Shown here: positions 41,078 to 47,908 of the stretch, one piece after another | Position numbering within the stretch: the stretch's first letter is position 1 | How the letters are laid out: each line of letters begins with the position of its first letter | Source: Clostridiales bacterium | GTDB taxonomy: Bacteria; Bacillota; Clostridia; Lachnospirales; Lachnospiraceae | DNA: 64,000 bases | Assembly (NCBI GenBank): GCA_012839295.1 | Contig: DUNO01000023.1 | Span: 30,631-94,630, forward strand | Direction: 5' to 3' | Notes under the pieces: model-generated | What the model was told of the DNA's origin: nothing | The model's input: only the letters and a program-made list of their open reading frames with translations | The model's database searches: none | Program-made: the position numbers and the translations under genes

Positions 41078-41380
41078 TTTAATTCCTCCGGGGATGTCAT
41101 TGGGGTATTATTATTATACGCCAATCCTGCATAAAAGCAAGTACTGGAAAAAGAATAACCAATATATGAGAGAATGCTTTTCTATAAGGGGATGGCTGTC
41201 GAAATGGATATTATTATGTAAAACCAGGGGAAAATAGGTAGTATCCTCATCAATTTAATAAATATTTATCCATAATAATTCCCATAAACTATTGATTTTT
41301 CTGGCTTTTATAGTATTATGAATGATGTGAAGATAATTTTACTTTCTGTGATAGGTTTATGAATACGGAGGATTGTCACG

Positions 41381-41530
41381 ATGATTAATTTTGATGAGGA
41401 AATACAGAAATTCCAGCCAAGCCTCGAGATTGAACAGGCAGAGGATGTTATTAATAATAATGATATGACAGATGTAACCGATATATTAAAGGAATTACTA
41501 AAGGGAACAAAGAAAGCAAATAATGAGTAG
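41381..41530 (+). CDS. Small acidic conserved hypothetical protein (49 aa)
   Basis: MINFDEEIQKFQPSLEIEQAEDVINNNDMTDVTDILKELLKGTKKANNE*, SD cggaggattgtcacg. Confidence 0.55.
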   Translation: MINFDEEIQKFQPSLEIEQAEDVINNNDMTDVTDILKELLKGTKKANNE

Positions 41531-41539
41531 ATTAAAAAC

Positions 41540-41630
41540 GGACAGATGGGGGGGAAAACCTCCAAGGGACAGGAGGGAAAACCCTCCAAAGAACAGGAGG
41601 GAAAAAACCTCCAAGGAACAGGAGGGTTAG
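41540..41630 (+). repeat. Tandem ~25-bp SD/anti-SD hairpin array upstream of TPR gene
   Basis: gGACAGATGGGGGGGAAAACCTCCAAG / GGACAGGAGGGAAAACCCTCCAAAG / AACAGGAGGGAAAAAACCTCCAAGG / AACAGGAGGGttagtATG. Confidence 0.88.
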
Positions 41631-41631
41631 T

Positions 41632-43035
41632 ATGATTTGCCCGAATTGTGGAAGTAATATGTCGGACAAGAGAAAACGCTGTGAGAGATGTGGCAATGAT
41701 CTTACAATCTACAAAAAGGTATTGTCAGCTTCTAATATTTTCTATAATGATGGACTTGCAAGAGTAAAGGTAAGGGATTTATCGGGAGCGATCATATCCC
41801 TGCGGAAAAGCCTTGAATTAAATAAAATGAATGTAAATGCAAGAAACCTTTTGGGTCTTGTATATTATGAAATGGGTGAGATGGTTGCGGCCTTAAGCGA
41901 GTGGGTTATCAGCAGGCATTTTAAGCCTGAGGATAATGACGCGGAGGAATATATCGGCAAGATACAGTCAAACCTTACAAAGCTGGAATCCTTAAACCAG
42001 GCAATAAAGCGCTATAATACGGCCCTGGGCCTGGCAAAGCAGGGGAGTGATGACCTTGCGATTATCCAGCTGAAAAAGGTAGTCAGCTTAAATGCAAATT
42101 TTATCCGTGCCTATCAATTGCTGGCGCTGCTGCTGATTAAGACGGGGGAGAAGGACAAGGCAAGAAAATACCTCCAAAAGATATCCCGGATTGACGTGAC
42201 GAATACAACTACATTAAAATACCTAAAGGAGATCGAGGTTGCCGCTGCAGCAAAGGATTTAAGCAGCAATCCCGAGGCGGAGAAGCCCTCCTCCTCCGGT
42301 GCGATTATGCCCATTTCCTCTTACCGGGAGGACAAGCCTAATATCATGGCTTATATCAACCTGGTAATCGGTGTTGTGATTGGGCTGGCGGTGGCAGCAT
42401 TTTTAATTGCACCGACCATTAAGAAGAATATGGTGTCTTCTGGAGGCGATTCCGGATATACGGATACCAACTATACTGCAGAGCAGATTGAACAAAAGGA
42501 TAAGCTTATCACCCAGCTCCAGACAGAAAAGGAGCAACTGGAAAAGGACAAAAAGGAGCTCCAGGCGCAGATCGACAGTCTGAACAGTGCAGAGGATAAG
42601 GATGTGTATGCAGGGCTAATGGAAGCTACACAGATATACCTGGCTGAGCTGGCAAAGCCGAAAAACCAGCAGGATCTGGTTGCGGTGGCAGATCAGTTAG
42701 CCGGAGTTGATGATACCGGGTTTGAGACCGATGCCGCTAAGCAGCTCTATAGTGAATTGAAGGCAGCGACCTATCCGAAGGCCGCTAAGACCCATTATGA
42801 TGAGGGTCACAGCCTGTATAGCAAAGGAAAATATGAGGACGCTTTAGTCCAGTTAAAGCAGGCCATGGTCTTTGATCCAGAGGACGTGGACGCTGTGTAT
42901 TTTGCAGCAAGGGCTTATCATAGGCTGGATGATAAGAATAATGCAGCCGTTTATTATAATCTGGTTATCAATGATTTCCCGGATTCATCACGGGTAGCAG
43001 ACGCGAAAGATTATTTAAAGGAAGTACAGGAATAA
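41632..43035 (+). CDS. TPR-repeat membrane protein with N-terminal zinc ribbon
   Basis: MICPNCGSNMSDKRKRCERCG; TPR repeats; TM IGVVIGLAVAAFLIAPTI. Confidence 0.85.
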   Translation: MICPNCGSNMSDKRKRCERCGNDLTIYKKVLSASNIFYNDGLARVKVRDLSGAIISLRKSLELNKMNVNARNLLGLVYYEMGEMVAALSEWVISRHFKPEDNDAEEYIGKIQSNLTKLESLNQAIKRYNTALGLAKQGSDDLAIIQLKKVVSLNANFIRAYQLLALLLIKTGEKDKARKYLQKISRIDVTNTTTLKYLKEIEVAAAAKDLSSNPEAEKPSSSGAIMPISSYREDKPNIMAYINLVIGVVIGLAVAAFLIAPTIKKNMVSSGGDSGYTDTNYTAEQIEQKDKLITQLQTEKEQLEKDKKELQAQIDSLNSAEDKDVYAGLMEATQIYLAELAKPKNQQDLVAVADQLAGVDDTGFETDAAKQLYSELKAATYPKAAKTHYDEGHSLYSKGKYEDALVQLKQAMVFDPEDVDAVYFAARAYHRLDDKNNAAVYYNLVINDFPDSSRVADAKDYLKEVQE

Positions 43036-43059
43036 ATTAAAAATACAAAGGATAATTAT

Positions 43060-43117
43060 GAAAAAGACGTTTCATGCTGAAGGGCTCTAAGCCCTTCCAT
43101 AAAAGGTCTTTTTTCTT
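43060..43117 (+). terminator. Hairpin/terminator between TPR gene and spoIIAA
   Basis: aaaaagacgtttcatgctgaagggctctaagcccttccataaaaggtctttttt. Confidence 0.65.
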
Positions 43118-43165
43118 GGCTAAAATCAAATGGAAATATCAGTAAAAAATAGGAGGCTATAGTAG

Positions 43166-43555
43166 ATGCAGTATGAAAAGAAGAAAACCAGATCTGTACA
43201 GGGAATAGGAGAGGGGGGAGCGGAATACGAAATTGATGGACGGTGCCTGGTGATCCGGCTAAGGAATGAGCTTGACCACCATAATGCGGTCCAGATCCGG
43301 GAGGAAGCAGACAGGATCATAGACAGGAAAAATATCAAGCATATTATTTTTGATTTCTCGGGAGCCGGTTTTATGGACAGCGCCGGCATCGGCGTAATCA
43401 TGGGAAGATACCGCAAGGTTATATTCATTGGGGGAAAAATAGCGGTTTCCAATGTCAATTCAGCGGTTGACAGAATATTCCGCTTATCAGGACTATATAA
43501 AATTATTGAAAAATACGATACGGTGGAAAAGGCGCTTCAAATTTTGATGAAATAA
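43166..43555 (+). CDS. spoIIAA: Anti-sigma F factor antagonist
   Basis: STAS domain: IFDFSGAGFMDSAGIGVIMGRYRKV; upstream of spoIIAB and sigF. Confidence 0.92.
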   Translation: MQYEKKKTRSVQGIGEGGAEYEIDGRCLVIRLRNELDHHNAVQIREEADRIIDRKNIKHIIFDFSGAGFMDSAGIGVIMGRYRKVIFIGGKIAVSNVNSAVDRIFRLSGLYKIIEKYDTVEKALQILMK

Positions 43556-43712
43556 TCCCGTAAAAAACTGCGGGTTTTTATGCCCAGGAAGCATGGGTAT
43601 AAAATAGCTTTGCAAGAAACTGCGGGTTTTATGTCCAAAAAGCATGGGCGTTAGTAGTGAAATAGTCTCGCGAAAGAATGCGAGCCATTCGTCTTGTGTA
43701 AGACGGGTAAGC
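43550..43712 (+). repeat. Three tandem hairpin-pair units between spoIIAA and spoIIAB
   Basis: aaataaTCCCGTaaaaaacTGCGGGtttttATGCCCAggaagcaTGGGTAT / aaatagctttgcaagaaacTGCGGGttttATGTCCAaaaagcATGGGCGT / aaatagtCTCGCgaaagaatGCGAGccattCGTCTTgtgtAAGACGGG. Confidence 0.75.
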
Positions 43713-43736
43713 CATTAGAAAGGGGAAGACAAAACA

Positions 43737-44303
43737 ATGAATGATAAGGTTGAAAAGAGTAAAACAAATGAGCAGACGGGTGGACCGAGTCCATGCCAGA
43801 ACATCCATGGCAGTTCGTGTAATGAAAGGCATGGACATGAGAACGAAATGAGGCTGGAATTTGAAAGCCGGTCACAGAATGAGAGCTTTGCAAGGACAGT
43901 CGTAGCAGCCTTTGCGGCGCAGCTGGATCCTACGATTGAGGAGCTGGCTGATATTAAGACAGCGGTGTCGGAGGCAGTAACTAATTCCATAATCCACGGC
44001 TATGTGGATGAAATAGGCATAATCTCAATGCATTGTTCAGTTTGTGAGAATGAGCTGACAGTAGAAATTATTGACCTGGGGGTGGGCATCGAGGATGTGA
44101 ACAAGGCAATGGAGCCCCTGTATACCTCAAAGCCTGAGCTGGAGCGTTCCGGAATGGGCTTCTCCTTCATGGAGGCCTTTATGGATGACCTGCAGGTAGT
44201 ATCCTCACCTGGATCAGGAACCCGGGTGATTATGAGAAAGAAGATAGGAAAGGCAGGGATAAACAAAAGGTTTATTCCCCAGGCATATGAAATGGAGGCT
44301 TAG
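43737..44303 (+). CDS. spoIIAB: Anti-sigma F factor with atypical N-terminal extension
   Basis: [54 protein letters not shown]; ~36 aa extension [35 protein letters not shown]. Confidence 0.92.
   Translation: MNDKVEKSKTNEQTGGPSPCQNIHGSSCNERHGHENEMRLEFESRSQNESFARTVVAAFAAQLDPTIEELADIKTAVSEAVTNSIIHGYVDEIGIISMHCSVCENELTVEIIDLGVGIEDVNKAMEPLYTSKPELERSGMGFSFMEAFMDDLQVVSSPGSGTRVIMRKKIGKAGINKRFIPQAYEMEA
43747..43850 (+). repeat. Dispersed repeat family 1, copy A (inside spoIIAB 5' coding region)
   Basis: aaggttgaaaagagtaaaacaaatgag...ggaccgagTCCATGCCagaacatccatggcagttcgtgtaatgaaaGGCATGGAcat. Confidence 0.75.
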
Positions 44304-44343
44304 TGGGCAGATGAAGTCAGAGAGGAAGGGAGCGAGATGAGAT

Positions 44344-45060
44344 GTGGATACGCTTGAACTGATTAAACTTTCAAAGAATGGTGACCGGGAGGCCAGAGAC
44401 CGGATAGTTGCTGAAAATGTGGGCCTGGTATGGAGCATTGTCCGAAGGTTTATGAACCGGGGCCATGAGATGGAGGATCTGTTCCAGATTGGCAGTATCG
44501 GCCTTATGAAAGCAATTGATAAATTTGATTCCTCTTATGAGGTAAAATTTTCAACCTATGCGGTTCCAATGATCACGGGAGAAATCAAGCGTTTCTTAAG
44601 GGATGACGGCATGATTAAGGTCAGCAGGTCATTAAAGGAATCGGCGATTAAAATACGTGGCGTCCGGGAACGGTACCAAAATGAGCTTGGGCGGGATCCG
44701 ACCTTTGAGGAGCTGGAAGAAGAGCTGGACATGGAAAAGGCAGATATTATCATGGCAATGGAAACCGGGACAGAGGTAGAATCACTATATAAGACCATTT
44801 ACCAGGGGGATGGGAGCCCCATATATTTAATTGATAAGCTGGCGGAGACAAAGGATGAAAGCGAAGATTTGGTGGATAAGCTTGCCCTACGGGAAATTAT
44901 TGCATCCCTGGATGATAAGGAGCAGGAGATTATCCGGCTAAGATATTTTAAGGACAGGACCCAGACGGATATTGCAAAGGAACTGGGTATTTCACAGGTT
45001 CAGGTGTCCAGGATGGAAAAACGGATTCTGAAAATTATGCGGGAGAGGCTTGGCGCATAA
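44344..45060 (+). CDS. sigF: RNA polymerase sporulation sigma factor SigF
   Basis: GTG/ATG-proximal DTLELIKLSKNGDREARDRIVAENVGLVWSIVRRF; region 2/4 motifs; follows spoIIAB. Confidence 0.93.
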   Translation: MDTLELIKLSKNGDREARDRIVAENVGLVWSIVRRFMNRGHEMEDLFQIGSIGLMKAIDKFDSSYEVKFSTYAVPMITGEIKRFLRDDGMIKVSRSLKESAIKIRGVRERYQNELGRDPTFEELEEELDMEKADIIMAMETGTEVESLYKTIYQGDGSPIYLIDKLAETKDESEDLVDKLALREIIASLDDKEQEIIRLRYFKDRTQTDIAKELGISQVQVSRMEKRILKIMRERLGA

Positions 45061-45135
45061 AGTGCTGCGCATTCATTTTTCACCGGTTAAAATACAAGAG
45101 CTGAGAGGATGGAAAATATCAACCATATATTTCCA

Positions 45136-45162
45136 GTATAGGAAAAGTGGTAATTCATATAA
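45136..45162 (+). promoter_or_regulatory. Candidate forespore (SigF/SigG-type) promoter
   Basis: GTATA (45136-45140), 15-nt spacer, CATATAA (45156-45162). Confidence 0.4.
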
Positions 45163-45186
45163 TATTATCAAGAATATGGATAATCG

Positions 45187-45224
45187 TAAAAAGCATCAGG
45201 GATGACAACTGATGCTTTTTTAAT
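45187..45224 (+). terminator. Intrinsic terminator after sigF
   Basis: aaaaagcatcagggatgacaactgatgcttttttaatt. Confidence 0.75.
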
Positions 45225-45264
45225 TCGCCCGGCATGGGCGGCGCTGAAAGGGAGTGATGGTACA

Positions 45265-45429
45265 ATGCAAATGAGGAGAAGAATGGTATGGCTTGCCGCT
45301 TTTTTAATTGTTACTGCGCTGCTGATTGGAATCTGTGTCACGCTATATGTAAAAAGACAACCCACTGAATTTGACGGTACGTTGGTAAACCAGAGTATCG
45401 TGTATGATGATAAGCTATCACCGGTTTAA
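45265..45429 (+). CDS. Small single-TM protein
   Basis: MQMRRRMVWLAAFLIVTALLIGICVTLYVKRQPTEFDGTLVNQSIVYDDKLSPV preceded by aaagggagtgatggtaca. Confidence 0.55.
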   Translation: MQMRRRMVWLAAFLIVTALLIGICVTLYVKRQPTEFDGTLVNQSIVYDDKLSPV

Positions 45430-45432
45430 GGT

Positions 45433-45535
45433 GAAGGTTGAAAGAAGTAAATAAATGAGAAAAAGGAAGGACCGGGTCCATGCCGCACTTTCATGGCGAT
45501 TTGTGCAGTGAAGGGCATGGACATAAACATGATAA
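45433..45535 (+). repeat. Dispersed repeat family 1, copy B
   Basis: aaggttgaaagaagtaaataaatgagaaaaaggaaggaccgggTCCATGCCgcactttcatggcgatttgtgcagtgaaGGGCATGGAcat. Confidence 0.8.
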
Positions 45536-45544
45536 GGTTAGGAG

Positions 45545-46060
45545 ATGGAGATTAAGATGAGTGAGAAGAAACAAGTATCTGCCAAGGAAATTATCAATGA
45601 AACAGATACCCAGCAAAGAAATGAATATTTTAACCAGTATGTGAAGGATGTTACACCGAAGAACAGTATCCTGGGGAATACGGTCAAGGCGTTCCTGGTA
45701 GGAGGTATTATCTGTATCATCGGGCAGGCCTTAACGAACTATTATATTTACATGGGAGCGGATGAGGATACAGGAAAGCTGTATACCACCATAACCCTGG
45801 TGTTTTTATCCGTCCTGCTGACAGGCTTTGGTATTTATCAGAAAATGGCCAAATTCGGCGGGGCAGGAACCCTGGTTCCGATTACAGGCTTTGCGAATTC
45901 TGTGGCGGCACCGGCCGTGGAATATAAGAAGGAGGGACAAGTCTTCGGAATTGGCTGCAAGATATTCACCATTGCAGGCCCTGTAATCCTATATGGAATA
46001 TTCTGCTCCTGGGTCCTTGGGATAATTTATTACCTATTAAAATTATTAGGAGTTGTTTAA
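45545..46060 (+). CDS. spoVAC: Stage V sporulation protein AC
   Basis: NSILGNTVKAFLVGGIICIIGQALTNYY; GAGTLVPITGFANSVAAPAVEYKKEGQVFGIG. Confidence 0.92.
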   Translation: MEIKMSEKKQVSAKEIINETDTQQRNEYFNQYVKDVTPKNSILGNTVKAFLVGGIICIIGQALTNYYIYMGADEDTGKLYTTITLVFLSVLLTGFGIYQKMAKFGGAGTLVPITGFANSVAAPAVEYKKEGQVFGIGCKIFTIAGPVILYGIFCSWVLGIIYYLLKLLGVV

Positions 46061-46126
46061 GGCTAGGCAGAAAGATAAAACTATAAAACAGCCCGGTTTC
46101 AGAGGCTTTGAAAAGGAGTTGTAAGC

Positions 46127-47182
46127 GTGACGGCAAATGGTAATAATCAAACGAAAATGGTTGGAAAACAGAGCATTCTCTTTCAAAATGCCCCATACAT
46201 TATAGCCACCGCTTCGGTGGCGGGAAAAAAGGAATCAGAAGGTCCATTAGGATCCCTGTTTGACATTGTCAATGAGGATCCCATGTTCGGACAAAACAGC
46301 TGGGAAGAAGCAGAAAGTGAGTTGATGAAAGAGGCCGCCGAGAAAGTAATTATGAAGGCGGGGTTAGCGAATTCGGATATCCGGTATCTGGTGGGAGGGG
46401 ACTTGCTGGGACAATTAATTGCCACCTCCTTTGGAATAGCAGAATTAAAGATACCTGTACTGGGAATTTACGGTGCATGCTCTACCATGGGTGAAGCGAT
46501 GTCCATTGGTGCCATGCTGGTGGATGGAGGCTATGCGGACAGGGTGCTGGCAATTACCTCCAGCCATTTTGCAGGTGCAGAGAAGCAGTTCCGGTTCCCC
46601 TTGGACTATGGCAACCAAAGGCCTTATTCTGCCACCTGGACGGTGACAGGCAGTGGTGCAGTTATTATTACGGGCGAGGATAAAAAGATCTCGAACCCGG
46701 CAGAAGCGGATGTGGTGATTAAAGGTATTACGACAGGGAAAATTGTTGATTACGGTATCAAGGATTCCATGAACATGGGAGCTGCCATGGCTCCTGCTGC
46801 TTTTGAAACCATTAAACAGAACCTGGAGGACTTTGGGCTGCAGCCCTCTTATTATGACAGGATCATAACGGGAGATTTAGGAGATGTAGGGTCTAAGATA
46901 TTGATTGACCTGCTTTTGGAGGCCGGCCATGATATCAGTAAAAACCATATGGACTGCGGCGTTGAGATTTTTGATAAGGAAAAGCAGGATACCCATGCAG
47001 GCGGAAGCGGATGCGGATGCTCCGCCATCACCTTTGCAGGCTATATATACAGGAAGCTGAAGACCAGGGAATGGAATAGGGTACTGTTCCTCCCGACCGG
47101 TGCATTATTGTCGCAGGTAAGCTTTAATGAAGGAAAGACGGTGCCTGGTATCGCCCATGCAGTTATGGTTGAAGCAAAATAA
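46127..47182 (+). CDS. spoVAD: Stage V sporulation protein AD
   Basis: QSILFQNAPYIIATASVAGKKESEGPLGSLFD; YGACSTMGEAMSIGAMLVDGG; GGSGCGCSAITFAGYI. Confidence 0.95.
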   Translation: MTANGNNQTKMVGKQSILFQNAPYIIATASVAGKKESEGPLGSLFDIVNEDPMFGQNSWEEAESELMKEAAEKVIMKAGLANSDIRYLVGGDLLGQLIATSFGIAELKIPVLGIYGACSTMGEAMSIGAMLVDGGYADRVLAITSSHFAGAEKQFRFPLDYGNQRPYSATWTVTGSGAVIITGEDKKISNPAEADVVIKGITTGKIVDYGIKDSMNMGAAMAPAAFETIKQNLEDFGLQPSYYDRIITGDLGDVGSKILIDLLLEAGHDISKNHMDCGVEIFDKEKQDTHAGGSGCGCSAITFAGYIYRKLKTREWNRVLFLPTGALLSQVSFNEGKTVPGIAHAVMVEAK

Positions 47183-47226
47183 ATAGAAGCAAAATAGATA
47201 TAGAAAGTAACACCTGTATCTATTTA

Positions 47227-47649
47227 GTGGCCGCAGGAAGTAACGCCTGTAGCTGCCCAAAGGATAGCCAGGCTGGAAAGGAGTTTAAATCTATGGATTA
47301 TTTGAAAGCATTTTTAATTGGAGGAGCCATCTGTGCGGTAGTCCAGATATTGCTTGACAATACAAAGCTGATGCCGGGAAGGGTGATGGTAATATTGGTC
47401 TGCCTGGGCTCTGTGCTGGGGGCAATCGGTATTTATGAGCCCTTTGCAAAATGGGCAGGTGCGGGAGCCAGTGTTCCCTTAACCGGCTTTGGGAATGTGT
47501 TATTTAAGGGAATGAAGGAGGCCATTGACAAGGAAGGTTTCATAGGGCTTTTTAAGGGAGGCTTCACTGCCTCTGCCGTGGGCATATCCTCCGCCCTGAT
47601 CTTTGCCTATATTGCTTCCTGGTTCTTTAATTCCAAGATGAAAAGTTAA
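47227..47649 (+). CDS. spoVAE: Stage V sporulation protein AE
   Basis: MDYLKAFLIGGAICAVVQILLDNTKLMPGRVMVILVCLGSVLGAIGIYEPFAKWAGAGASVPLTGFG; true start probably 47294 (ATGGATTATTTG). Confidence 0.92.
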   Translation: MAAGSNACSCPKDSQAGKEFKSMDYLKAFLIGGAICAVVQILLDNTKLMPGRVMVILVCLGSVLGAIGIYEPFAKWAGAGASVPLTGFGNVLFKGMKEAIDKEGFIGLFKGGFTASAVGISSALIFAYIASWFFNSKMKS

Positions 47650-47740
47650 AAGAAATTAGAAATATTAATGATGGGAGCACCGGGTCCATGCCACTATCTG
47701 TAGCGCTTTATACTTTGTTCAAGGCATGGACATAATCGCA
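47650..47740 (+). repeat. Dispersed repeat family 1, copy C
   Basis: aaaagaaattagaaatattaatgatgggagcaccgggTCCATGCCactatctgtagcgctttatactttgttcaaGGCATGGAcataa. Confidence 0.75.
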
Positions 47741-47756
47741 AGCTTTAGGCCATAGG

Positions 47757-47822
47757 AAAAGCTGGTACAAATCCTGACAGGTCATGGTAATGAGTGTCCT
47801 GGAATTGTACCAGCTTATTTTA
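47757..47822 (+). terminator. Large hairpin/terminator after spoVAE
   Basis: aaaGCTGGTACAAatcctgacaggtcatggtaatgagtgtcctggaaTTGTACCAGCttatttta. Confidence 0.65.
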
Positions 47823-47839
47823 TATAGCAGGATGGAAGC

Positions 47840-47901
47840 AGTGTGAAATGAAGATCATTTCACATCCGGCACCCGTGACCTAAAGGTCAAATGTTTGTCA
47901 G
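47840..47901 (+). repeat. Dispersed repeat family 2, copy 1
   Basis: agTGTGAAATGaagatCATTTCACAtccggcacccgTGACCTaaAGGTCAaatgtttgtca. Confidence 0.8.
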
Positions 47902-47908
47902 GGAGGCT

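Noticed and set aside
41540-41630. CRISPR-like array before TPR gene
   Set aside because: Repeats are only ~20 bp palindromes separated by 4-8 nt with no unique spacers, and no cas genes; treated as a leader hairpin array.
46204-46220. Small perfect hairpin GCCACCG-ctt-CGGTGGC in spoVAD
   Set aside because: Short and consistent with codons for a conserved IATASVAGKK segment; probably chance.
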